Shown here piece after piece: positions 6,671 through 12,864 of a stretch of 12,894 nucleotides of DNA. Position 1 is the first letter of the stretch. Every line of letters begins with the position of its first letter. The notes under the pieces are model-generated. The model did no database searches. It saw only the letters and a program-made list of their open reading frames with translations, and was not told the origin of the DNA. The translations under genes and the position numbers were made by a program. Origin of the DNA: an uncultured Eubacterium sp. (lineage in GTDB: Bacteria > Bacillota > Clostridia > Lachnospirales > Lachnospiraceae). Location: assembly GCA_902475415.1 (NCBI GenBank), contig CABRZK010000042.1:1-12894 (forward strand), given 5' to 3'.

Positions 6671-7198
6671 TTATTTTTCTGTCTCTTCCATCTGAATATC
6701 CGATATATACCTGGTTCGAAGTGAAGTTCCGTCTGTCAGTACAATCTCCTTACGATATGGATCAATGCGTTTTACCACTCCGGAATATTCCCGGTAATTT
6801 CCACCCTCTTTGCACACATCCGGTACAAAGCACATAATCCTGACCTGTATTTCTTTTTTGTCAGAAAGCATCTGACTGATCATTGCCAGTTTTTCATCCA
6901 GCTGACGTTTTCTGTCCTCATCCAGTTCCCGGAATGCTTCGGTCTGACGTGCGGTTTCCTGCACGGCTTCCTCGTATCCGCTTAATGCTGAAAATGGCAT
7001 GAACTGCGCTGCACGGTTTGCCCGGGGCATCGGCGGATGCACTTTGGATACATGTCGGGGCAGGTTGCGGATATCCGCATAGAAATCCGGTCTCGTAACC
7101 AGAATGCGGTTATCATCATTTCTCAGATATTCTTTTCTTTGTTTCTGCTTTTGCATGGCAAAATCATATGCTTTCCTGTCTGTTTTCTGTCCCATCAT
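6671..7198 (-). CDS. YolD-like protein, partner of the Y-family polymerase
   Basis: 175-aa protein without signal peptide or membrane segments. The central block RANRAAQFMPFSALSGYEEAV matches the YolD-like family, whose members are commonly encoded next to UmuC-like polymerases in Firmicutes and are proposed to act like the UmuD partner. The N-terminal third is basic and polar (KTDRKAYDFAMQKQKQRKEYL). The C-terminal part (SGVVKRIDPYRKEIVLTDGTSLRTRYISDI) looks like a small beta barrel. The first ATG (7196-7198) overlaps the polymerase TGA in ATGA and is served by GGAGG 9 nt upstream inside the polymerase gene, so translation is coupled. The biochemical role is not established. Confidence 0.85.
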   Translation of the reverse strand: MMGQKTDRKAYDFAMQKQKQRKEYLRNDDNRILVTRPDFYADIRNLPRHVSKVHPPMPRANRAAQFMPFSALSGYEEAVQETARQTEAFRELDEDRKRQLDEKLAMISQMLSDKKEIQVRIMCFVPDVCKEGGNYREYSGVVKRIDPYRKEIVLTDGTSLRTRYISDIQMEETEK

Positions 7199-8706
7199 GC
7201 TTTATGTCCTCCGATCTGCCTGTTTCGTTCCTGACCGGTTGCGCCTTCTTCCATATTGATGCCTTTTAAAATTGCATTTTTTCCGAATTTCTTCTTAATA
7301 TCCAGCATTGCCTGCTGCATTCTTTTTTCCCGGTCCAGTTCTTTCTGCTTCGCTTCTTTTTCTTTTTGCATGGCATCATAATCGGTAAAAAGATCCAACT
7401 GTTCAAAGGTAGTTTCCTGCCTTGCCAGTTCTTCCTTTACCACATGGTTCGCCACCAGATTTAATCTGCGCACCAGAAGTTTCGGATTTACAGTCCGGTC
7501 AAATAACGTCTGTACCGCTTCTGTAATCTGACTGGAAGAAGATGTCTGCATTTCCAAGTTGATGGTTCCGTGTGCATGTTTTGGAATGGAACGTCCATAG
7601 CGGTCTGTCATCATTTCACCATGATAATTTCCTGTATTTTTCCGGTCATAGCCTACGGTCAGCACAAGCTGATCAGTCACCAGACGTTTATCCAGCAAGT
7701 CTAAAGCAAGAGCATCTGCCATCTCTGTCACCACAACTCTAGCTTTTTCACAATCATACGGACAAGCCAGCACCTGACCGGAACCGAGACTGTTATTTTC
7801 CGGCTGATAATTTTTGATATCTTCCATCGTACACGATTCATATCCCCAGGCATGATCAATCAGCAATTCCGCATTGACACCAAACATTTTATACAACAGT
7901 TCTTCATTATGATAATCCGTGAATACACCAAGGCTGCATCGGGCTATATCCCCCATGGTATAAAGTCCTGCTGCCTCCAGTTTTTTCGCATAACCTCTTC
8001 CCACGCGCCAGAAGTCTGTCAGCGGGCGGTGGAACCACAATCGTTCCCGATAGGAATCCTCATCTAATTCCGAGATACGCACACCATTTGCATCCGGTTC
8101 GGTATGCTTTGCGTCAATGTCCATGGCAATCTTGCACAGATACAGATTGGTTCCGATGCCTGCGGTTGCCGTAATTCCAGTCTCCTCATAAACCGACTGG
8201 ATCATATCTGCCGCCAGTTCCCGCGGTGTTTTCCGATAGGTCTGCAGATAGTGCGTAATGTCAAAAAACACTTCATCAATAGAATACACATGCATATCTT
8301 CCGGTGCAATGTAACGCATATAGATCTGATAAATTCTGGTGCTGTATTCCATGTACAGCGCCATACGCGGCGGTGCCACCAGGTAATCAACGGCCAGATT
8401 CGGATTCTCCTGTAATTGTCTGTCATCCCAGGAACGCCCGGTAAACCGGTGATTTTCTGTCTGATACTGGCGCTGCCTGTTCACTTCCCGCACACGCTGG
8501 ATTACTTCAAACAAACGGGCCCTTCCGGGAATGTTATGTTGTTTCAGAGACGGCGAAACAGCCAGACAGATTGTTTTCTCTGTCCGGCTCTGATCTGCCA
8601 CTACCAGATTGGTTGTCATTGGATCAAGTCCACGCTCCCTGCATTCCACGGAAGCATAAAATGATTTCAAATCTATGGCCAGATAGATATGATCACTTTT
8701 ACTCAT
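7195..8706 (-). CDS. Y-family DNA polymerase (UmuC/UvrX/PolY2-like)
   Basis: 503-aa translesion DNA polymerase, which copies damaged DNA with low fidelity. Palm motifs carry the catalytic acids: AIDLKSFYASVEC (D12) and YSIDEVFFDI (D144, E145). A helix-hairpin-helix region follows (WRVGRGYAKKLEAAGLYTMGDI, about 233-254), then the little-finger domain with LVLTVGYDRKN and HGTINLE. QLDLF at 436-440 is a beta-clamp binding motif, and the C-terminus is a charged coiled-coil-like tail. Length exceeds DinB and fits the UvrX/YqjW-type enzymes. Upstream of the ATG (8704-8706) the ribosome binding region is GGAGAAGGCGGTGG, with the last GG close to the start. Genes of this type are often SOS-controlled, but I see no clear Firmicutes LexA box here. 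Confidence 0.95.
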   Translation of the reverse strand: MSKSDHIYLAIDLKSFYASVECRERGLDPMTTNLVVADQSRTEKTICLAVSPSLKQHNIPGRARLFEVIQRVREVNRQRQYQTENHRFTGRSWDDRQLQENPNLAVDYLVAPPRMALYMEYSTRIYQIYMRYIAPEDMHVYSIDEVFFDITHYLQTYRKTPRELAADMIQSVYEETGITATAGIGTNLYLCKIAMDIDAKHTEPDANGVRISELDEDSYRERLWFHRPLTDFWRVGRGYAKKLEAAGLYTMGDIARCSLGVFTDYHNEELLYKMFGVNAELLIDHAWGYESCTMEDIKNYQPENNSLGSGQVLACPYDCEKARVVVTEMADALALDLLDKRLVTDQLVLTVGYDRKNTGNYHGEMMTDRYGRSIPKHAHGTINLEMQTSSSSQITEAVQTLFDRTVNPKLLVRRLNLVANHVVKEELARQETTFEQLDLFTDYDAMQKEKEAKQKELDREKRMQQAMLDIKKKFGKNAILKGINMEEGATGQERNRQIGGHKA

Positions 8707-8745
8707 ATAGCCACCGCCTTCTCCTCTATATTATTCTCTCTTGCC

Positions 8746-8860
8746 GCAGAGATAAATATCTTCTCTGTCTGGTACAAATATAGCATAGAAACATCTTTTT
8801 TGCACTCTACGCCTGGTTAATATTCATATCATACACCATTTCCCTGATATTTATCTCTGC
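8746..8860. repeat. Perfect 15-nt inverted repeat spanning the divergent polymerase/fdhD region
   Basis: GCAGAGATAAATATC (8746-8760) recurs exactly as its reverse complement GATATTTATCTCTGC (8846-8860), arms 100 bp centre to centre. One arm lies between the predicted polymerase start site and its ATG, the other upstream of the fdhD -35. Flanks show no obvious target duplication. It could be a pair of operators that loop, or ends of a tiny non-autonomous element. Confidence 0.75.
8777..8785 (-). promoter_or_regulatory. Extended -10 of the Y-family polymerase operon
   Basis: Minus-strand TGC-TATATT (hexamer 8777-8782, 5 of 6) with a poor -35 (GTGCAA) at 17 bp. The leader would be about 65 nt and contain one arm of the 15-nt repeat. 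Confidence 0.45.
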
Positions 8861-8874
8861 AATCAACTTTTCTC

Positions 8875-8904
8875 TTTACAATTTTTGCACAATCGGATTA
8901 TGAT
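8875..8904 (+). promoter_or_regulatory. Promoter of fdhD
   Basis: -35 TTTACA (8875-8880, 5 of 6), 18-bp spacer, -10 TATGAT (8899-8904, 5 of 6). Predicted start near 8911, which excludes the upstream ATG at 8908 as the translation start. Confidence 0.6.
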
Positions 8905-8931
8905 AGAATGAATAAAGGGGATTATAAAATA

Positions 8932-9762
8932 ATGGAAATCAAAAATTTATGCACTGTTCAGCCGGCATTGGAAACACAGGATATGATCTGCTACCGGCCT
9001 GAGACGAAAACATTTGAAAAAAAAGAAAAAATATTGCTTCATGAGAATTTACTTTCGGTCTATATCAATGAGGACCTGGCGCTGAAGCTGGTCTGCACCA
9101 TTCAGGATCTTCCGGAACTGGTACTCGGACATCTGTATACGGAAGGGCGTATTCAGGGAGTTGAGGACATTCACAGTATTTATATCTGCCGCGACGGTGT
9201 CCGCGCCCGGGTTATGACGACACGACCACTTGGTGAGATTCGCAAACCAATCGAAGTGCGCGCCTGCGACTGTGGCGAAGAAGGCATGCTTGGCCGTGAC
9301 CTTCTCTCTGAACAGAACGAGGCAGAAGCGGTTGATGTTCTTCCTGACTTTGATTTTGACTATAATCAGGCGCTGGAACTGATTCAAGCCTTTCGCAAAG
9401 GTGCTCCTCTGCATCAGAAAACCCACGGAATTCACAGTTGTTTTCTGATGTACGAAGGACAGATCCGTTATCTATGCGAAGATATCGGCCGGCACAATGC
9501 GTTGGACAAGGCCATCGGGAAAGCACTGATTGACGGACTGGATCTGACAAAATGCATTCTCCTTTCCAGTGGACGAATACCGGATGATATGATGGAAAAA
9601 GTTATCCGCTCCAGAGTTCCGGTTCTGGTCAGCAACAGTGTCCCGACAGACCGTGCGGTTGCGCTGGCCCGCAAATATCATGTCACACTGATCTGCAGCG
9701 CACATATGGACGCCATGGATGTATTTTCTTCCAGGGAGTTCTGGGGTGATGAAAAACAATAA
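8932..9762 (+). CDS. fdhD: FdhD-type sulfurtransferase for molybdenum/tungsten enzymes
   Basis: 276 aa. FdhD carries sulfur from a cysteine desulfurase to the bis-MGD metal cofactor of formate dehydrogenase. Family motifs: LVLGHLYTEGRI (64-74), EDIGRHNALDKAIG (183-196), SSGRIPDDMMEKVIRSRVP (212-230) and VLVSNSVPTDRAVALARKY. The expected CxxC (CGVCG in E. coli) is here ACDCGEEG, a CxC pair (C112, C114); other cysteines are C170 and C182. I chose the ATG at 8932 because an ATG 24 nt earlier (8908) has no ribosome binding site and lies at the predicted transcription start; AGGGG lies 11 nt before the chosen ATG. No formate dehydrogenase or molybdenum cofactor gene is in the window, so its client enzyme is elsewhere. 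No clear terminator follows. Confidence 0.92.
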   Translation: MEIKNLCTVQPALETQDMICYRPETKTFEKKEKILLHENLLSVYINEDLALKLVCTIQDLPELVLGHLYTEGRIQGVEDIHSIYICRDGVRARVMTTRPLGEIRKPIEVRACDCGEEGMLGRDLLSEQNEAEAVDVLPDFDFDYNQALELIQAFRKGAPLHQKTHGIHSCFLMYEGQIRYLCEDIGRHNALDKAIGKALIDGLDLTKCILLSSGRIPDDMMEKVIRSRVPVLVSNSVPTDRAVALARKYHVTLICSAHMDAMDVFSSREFWGDEKQ

Positions 9763-9808
9763 AAAATCTCGGATATAGAAATACTGAACACAATAGCATA
9801 TATCACAC

Positions 9809-9895
9809 TCAAATAAAAAACTCTTGCCCATCTGTTCCCAATGTTGCTACTGTTGTAGAATGAAACTCCTCTACCAGCATTTTTAAATATTTCAT
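9809..9895 (-). pseudogene. Truncated pyridoxamine 5'-phosphate oxidase-like flavoprotein (N-terminal 28 codons)
   Basis: The frame starts ATG 9893-9895 with AAAGGAG 7 nt upstream and encodes MKYLKMLVEEFHSTTVATLG, then TDGQEFFI and a TGA. The stretch EEFHSTTVATLGTDG looks like the opening of small FMN-binding split-barrel proteins of the pyridoxamine-phosphate-oxidase family, normally well over 120 aa. After GTDG the similarity is lost and the frame closes at once. The rest of the gene is absent downstream, where fdhD ends on the other strand at 9762, so this looks like a 3' deletion, not a point mutation. The assignment rests on a short stretch. Confidence 0.5.
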
Positions 9896-10001
9896 TCCCC
9901 GGCTCCTTTCCTTAATGCATCTTTTATCTTTAAGATCATTGTAGTAAAAATTCTACTACTTTGTTCATGATCATATCCTCCTGCATTCATTTTCTTTATG
10001 T

Positions 10002-10020
10002 TGTAACTTTCTTTGTTACA
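10002..10020. promoter_or_regulatory. Operator-like dyad TGTAAC-N7-GTTACA (copy 2)
   Basis: Perfect 6-bp inverted repeat with 7-bp spacing, just downstream of the predicted start near 10026. It matches the copy over the -35 (10051-10069) in sequence and spacing; centres are 49 bp apart. The cognate regulator is not identified. Confidence 0.6.
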
Positions 10021-10032
10021 TCTTACGATCGG

Positions 10033-10061
10033 ATATTATCGCAAAGTCGTTGTAATGTCAA
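10033..10061 (-). promoter_or_regulatory. Strong promoter facing the truncated flavoprotein remnant
   Basis: Minus-strand -35 TTGACA (10056-10061, 6 of 6), 17-bp spacer, -10 TAATAT (10033-10038, 4 of 6). Predicted start near 10026. Confidence 0.65.
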
Positions 10062-10069
10062 TAGTTACA
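10051..10069. promoter_or_regulatory. Operator-like dyad TGTAAT-N7-GTTACA (copy 1)
   Basis: Inverted repeat with one mismatch that encloses the -35 hexamer of the promoter at 10033-10061. Together with the copy at 10002-10020 it suggests repression by a dimeric regulator binding both sides of the promoter. Confidence 0.6.
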
Positions 10070-10143
10070 TTTAAAAATTCTGAAAGCTCTGCTTCCTGTG
10101 AAAATGGCTTGAAATCAATGTCTTGTAAAAATTGCTGTTAATA

Positions 10144-10184
10144 AAAAAAGACAGACTCCACATTTTTGAGATTCTGTCTTTTTT
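10144..10184. terminator. Intrinsic terminator, bidirectional, after the Rrf2 gene
   Basis: Arms AAAAAAGACAGA (10144-10155) and TCTGTCTTTTTT (10173-10184) are perfectly complementary, with a further CTC/GAG pairing inside the 17-nt loop. A- and T-tracts on the two sides allow termination in both directions. It lies 23 bp beyond the stop of the Rrf2 gene. Confidence 0.85.
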
Positions 10185-10207
10185 CACCAATTTATTTTGC
10201 TTTAAAC

Positions 10208-10645
10208 TTATTGTTCCGCCAGATATCTGGTCAGATCTTCCTTCACATCTTCCAGCGTAATGGATTCCAGTTCCCGTTCCATTGCTTTCTGTACCCGATC
10301 CAGTTTTTCATCCAGTACATGATGAATATTTCTTCCTACCGGACAGGCTGTATTGGGATTTTCATGAAAATGGAACAACTGATTATCTTCCACGCATTCC
10401 ACTGCCCGGTAAATATCCAGGAACGTAATTTCCTTCAGCGGTTTTGTGATGGTCGTTCCTCCGGTTCCGCGTGCTACCTGAATCAGTCCTGCTGCTTTGA
10501 GCTGTCCCAGTATTTTTCGAATAATGACAGGATTTACATTTGTACTTCCTGCGATAAAATCACTGGTCACTTTATAGTCATCTTTGAATGTATCCACACA
10601 GGCAAAAATATGAACCGCCAGTGTGAATCTGCTTGAAATCTGCAT
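10208..10645 (-). CDS. Rrf2-family transcriptional regulator (YwnA-like)
   Basis: 145-aa DNA-binding regulator. The N-terminal winged helix runs from MQISSRFTLAVHIFACVDTF through NVNPVIIRKILGQLKAAGLIQVARGTGGT, and the C-terminal dimerisation helix includes TACPVGRNIHHVLDEKLD. It lacks the three clustered cysteines that hold the Fe-S cluster in IscR/NsrR, so it is more like YwnA and probably senses something else. The frame is open 34 codons further up to a GTG at 10747, but the family's usual first residues are MQISSR and that GTG has no ribosome binding site, so I start at ATG 10643-10645 (a weak AAGGTTGG precedes it). The promoter upstream carries a palindrome over its -10, pointing to autorepression. 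Targets are unknown. Confidence 0.9.
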   Translation of the reverse strand: MQISSRFTLAVHIFACVDTFKDDYKVTSDFIAGSTNVNPVIIRKILGQLKAAGLIQVARGTGGTTITKPLKEITFLDIYRAVECVEDNQLFHFHENPNTACPVGRNIHHVLDEKLDRVQKAMERELESITLEDVKEDLTRYLAEQ

Positions 10646-10769
10646 CTTTTTACCAACCTTGTCTTTCTGTTCTGATAGAGTCGTCTGTTCTGTCCTCACT
10701 GATTTATAGAACCAGAATATTTTTCTTAACACTTCTGTTTCAGCCACTATTATTGCTTAAACATCTATA

Positions 10770-10800
10770 CTACTATAGTAGAAATCAGCTCTGTTGGCAA
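10770..10800 (-). promoter_or_regulatory. Rrf2 gene promoter with a 12-bp palindromic operator over the -10
   Basis: Minus-strand -35 TTGCCA (10795-10800, 5 of 6), 17-bp spacer, -10 TATAGT (10772-10777, 5 of 6). The perfect palindrome CTACTATAGTAG (10770-10781) covers the -10. With the chosen start the leader is about 120 nt. Confidence 0.6.
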
Positions 10801-10878
10801 GTAGCTTTCCACATCCATATAATATTTTTCATACCATTCATGTAACCGCATCCTATTGACTTTTCTTCTTTTTTCTTA

Positions 10879-11309
10879 GATTACTTAGGAACCGAAGTAT
10901 TTTAGATACAATGAGTAATGCAGCGCAACATACTTGACCCAATCTTTATCAGTGGACTTGGCATGGGTGCAACTGGTGCAGCCATTGCTACCACAATTGG
11001 AAATATCCTGGCAAGCCTTTATTTTCTCTGGTATTTTTTGAAAAAAGCAAAGTATTTTCCATCCACCCAAAATATTTTACCTGTCGGAATCATATTTTAG
11101 TTGGTGTATGCTCCACAGGGCTGCCAACTGCTATTTTCTCAGCTTTAATGAGTGTTTCCATGATCGTATTAAACCAGATTCTGGTGGCCTATGGCAATGC
11201 TCCGGTAGCTGCCATCGGTATTCTGGAACAGGAAGAAAAAGCATTTGGCGTAACACGCAAAATACTTATACTCAGATTCTGTGCACCCACACTGAACATT
11301 TATTTGTGA
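10879..11309 (+). pseudogene. Remnant of a MATE-family efflux pump gene
   Basis: Pieces of a multidrug/toxin extrusion pump in two frames. An N-terminal-like DYLGTEVF (10879-10902) ends at a stop. In the same frame, after two more stops, NILDPIFISGLGMGATGAAI and IATTIGNILASLYFLWYFL follow (10918-11100). The reading then shifts to another frame for GLPTAIFSALMSVSMIVLNQ and ILVAYGNAPVAAIGI (about 11115-11219). The last part, EQEEKAFGVTRKILILRFCAPTL, looks like the beginning of a MATE protein, not a continuation, and the frame stops at 11307-11309. A full pump is about 450 aa; most helices are missing, so it cannot function. Deletions plus a frameshift, perhaps between two tandem pump genes, would explain this. 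Confidence 0.75.
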
Positions 11310-11370
11310 AATAAAAAATGCAACTAACCTGTTGGAAATACAAAAATACAACTCAATTTCCTGATATACA

Positions 11371-11422
11371 AAAACAGACCTGACCGACACCGGAACATTC
11401 CATTGCCAGACAGGTCTGTTTT
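11371..11422. terminator. Terminator-like 12-bp hairpin after the MFS gene
   Basis: Arms AAAACAGACCTG (11371-11382) and CAGGTCTGTTTT (11411-11422) are perfectly complementary around a 28-nt loop that itself contains a small GGAA/TTCC dyad. T-rich sequence follows on both strands. It is 46 bp past the MFS stop codon and would also stop read-through from the MATE remnant. Confidence 0.75.
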
Positions 11423-11467
11423 CTTCTTTTCAATTATCCCTATCCTTATTTTCAATCGAAAAATATC

Positions 11468-12757
11468 TTATTTATCCAGTGAATTTCTTCCGATACACTG
11501 ATCTTTTAATAAAAATGCAAGTACAGTAGAAATAGCAGATAAGATGGCACATACGATAAAGGCATTTCTGAATCCACCATTTACATTTGGTCCTGCTGCT
11601 GCAAGCGTTACCGGTACAAGTAAAAATGCACAGGAACGAATACCGATGATCAATGGCATAATAATCTTGTTTGCATCTGCAAAATCAAAACGTCCAAATA
11701 CAGAAATGATTGCAGATGGCATCAGGTTCATCATTCCACCAAGTAATACTGCATAGAAAATTACAGAAAATACTGCGATTGGTGCACTTACCATTCCACT
11801 TCCGATTGCAGAAACAACCAACATCAATGTCCATAACAGGCAAAATACACGAACTGTTTTATTTGTTCCCAGTTTCTGATCAATGAATCCCCAGATAACA
11901 CTGGCCGGAATACCGATGATAGATGCAATGGTCAGATACATGATAGCTGTGTTCTGTCCCAGGCCAACTGCTACCAGTCTCGGAACCATCTGGGAAATAA
12001 CAGCAACCAGACCAAGTGCTACAAAACCAAAGATTACTGTCAGCATCCACATTTCTTTTGTACGCACCAGTTTTCCGATGGTAAATACAGTTTTGCTGTT
12101 ATTCAACATTTCCAGATTAGCTTTTTTCTCTTCTTCTGTGATCGGCTCATTATCCGGATAAGCACCAGCCTCCTCCGGGAACTGTTTGAACCATACAATT
12201 GTGATAACAGCAAGAATCAGGAAAATCACACACATCAGATTAAATGGTGCGCTGATTGTTTTTCCAAACATTCCCTGGAATACTGCAACCATAATTGCAG
12301 AGGAAAAGCAGGTACCCATGGTTGCCCATCCAAGTGCAATACCTTTCTTTTTCGGGAACCAGTTACTCATAATCTGCTGTGTAGATACCAGATTTAATGC
12401 ATTTGAAAATGCGGTCAGCAGAATAACTGCCAGACCATATGTAATAAATGTGCTGACATGTCCATGGAATAACCAGATCAATGCGGATGCCACCATCATG
12501 ACAACAGTTGGAATCTTAACACCTTTTTTCGCAACTACCACACCAAGTACTGCAGATACGATAATTCCTGCAAATCCACCTACTGCCGAAAACAGAAGCA
12601 TCTGATTGGAATCCCATCCAAATGCGGATGCGAATGCAGTAACAGAAACGTTCAGTGTATCTGCTGCTGTACATGTAAACATGTAAATAAATAACGTGAA
12701 GATGATAACCATCCATCCCTTTTTGCCGAATCCACGGCTTTTTTCATTACTACTCAT
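11468..12757 (-). CDS. MFS transporter, oxalate/formate antiporter (OFA)-like
   Basis: 429-aa polytopic membrane carrier with about 12 hydrophobic segments and a charged central loop (FPEEAGAYPDNEPITEEEKK, about 194-213) between the two six-helix halves. NWFPKKKGIALGWATMG (about 132-148) matches the cytoplasmic loop of the OFA-type branch of the major facilitator superfamily, which exchanges small carboxylates. The substrate cannot be read from sequence; bile acid and other organic acid carriers share this branch. Start ATG 12755-12757 has GGAGG 10 nt upstream, placed in the loop of an inverted repeat. It appears to be a single-gene unit with its own promoter and terminator. It has no visible link to the sulfur genes at the other end. 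Confidence 0.88.
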   Translation of the reverse strand: MSSNEKSRGFGKKGWMVIIFTLFIYMFTCTAADTLNVSVTAFASAFGWDSNQMLLFSAVGGFAGIIVSAVLGVVVAKKGVKIPTVVMMVASALIWLFHGHVSTFITYGLAVILLTAFSNALNLVSTQQIMSNWFPKKKGIALGWATMGTCFSSAIMVAVFQGMFGKTISAPFNLMCVIFLILAVITIVWFKQFPEEAGAYPDNEPITEEEKKANLEMLNNSKTVFTIGKLVRTKEMWMLTVIFGFVALGLVAVISQMVPRLVAVGLGQNTAIMYLTIASIIGIPASVIWGFIDQKLGTNKTVRVFCLLWTLMLVVSAIGSGMVSAPIAVFSVIFYAVLLGGMMNLMPSAIISVFGRFDFADANKIIMPLIIGIRSCAFLLVPVTLAAAGPNVNGGFRNAFIVCAILSAISTVLAFLLKDQCIGRNSLDK

Positions 12758-12789
12758 ATATAATATCCCTCCTACAAAAGATATTATAT
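12758..12789 (-). promoter_or_regulatory. MFS gene -10 and ribosome binding site embedded in a 10-bp inverted repeat
   Basis: Arms ATATAATATC (12758-12767) and GATATTATAT (12780-12789) are perfect complements; the 12-nt loop holds the ribosome binding site (CCTCCT on plus, 12768-12773). A consensus -10 TATAAT (minus strand, 12783-12788) sits in the distal arm, with only a poor -35 (TAACAA) at 17 bp. It acts most simply as a DNA operator, since transcription would start inside or after the loop. Confidence 0.5.
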
Positions 12790-12824
12790 CGAATTCCTAT
12801 GTTTGTTGTTACTTAGAATAAGCA

Positions 12825-12854
12825 AGGCGATACACCCAATCAGGTGTATCGCCT
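12825..12854. terminator. Strong 12-bp hairpin, terminator-like
   Basis: Arms AGGCGATACACC (12825-12836) and GGTGTATCGCCT (12843-12854) pair perfectly with a 6-nt loop. A T-run (GTTTTTAA) follows at a short distance on the plus strand; the minus side is only moderately T-rich (TTGCTTATTCT). It probably ends the gene at the right edge. Confidence 0.65.
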
Positions 12855-12864
12855 GAATCTGTTT

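Larger units (their letters stand above)
9763..10143. other. Degraded intergenic stretch with a regulated minus-strand promoter
   Basis: No intact gene. It holds a gene remnant (9809-9895), a 10-codon open frame starting ATG 9966-9968 with a perfect AGGAGG (9977-9982), a hairpin GTAGTA-N7-TACTAC (9941-9959), and a promoter with two operator-like dyads, listed separately. The 10-codon peptide (MNKVVEFLLQ) resembles the start of pyridoxamine-phosphate-oxidase-like proteins and could be a second remnant or a leader peptide. Confidence 0.5.

Noticed and set aside
8746..8860. Insertion sequence or MITE call for the 15-nt inverted repeat
   Set aside because: No target-site duplication at the flanks and no coding remnant between the arms; kept as a repeat only.
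8707..8931. SOS/LexA box upstream of the Y-family polymerase
   Set aside because: I looked for CGAAC-N4-GTTCG-like dyads and saw none; the only strong dyad is the unrelated 15-nt repeat.
8908..8931. Upstream ATG as the fdhD start
   Set aside because: It has no ribosome binding site and sits at the predicted transcription start; the ATG at 8932 is better placed.
8908..9762. fdhD as part of the sulfur module at the left
   Set aside because: It is 2.4 kb away, on the opposite strand, behind an unrelated polymerase operon and its own promoter; FdhD sulfur chemistry serves molybdenum cofactor, not sulfate esters.
9915..9926. NsrR-like half-site (AAGATGCATT on the minus strand)
   Set aside because: Only one half is present, it lies inside a leader and not over a promoter, and the neighbouring Rrf2 lacks the Fe-S cysteines of NsrR.
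9936..9968. 10-codon frame MNKVVEFLLQ as a separate gene
   Set aside because: Good ribosome binding site, but too short to call; treated as a possible leader peptide or second remnant.
10646..10747. 34-codon N-terminal extension of the Rrf2 protein
   Set aside because: The upstream GTG lacks a ribosome binding site and the family normally begins at MQISSR.
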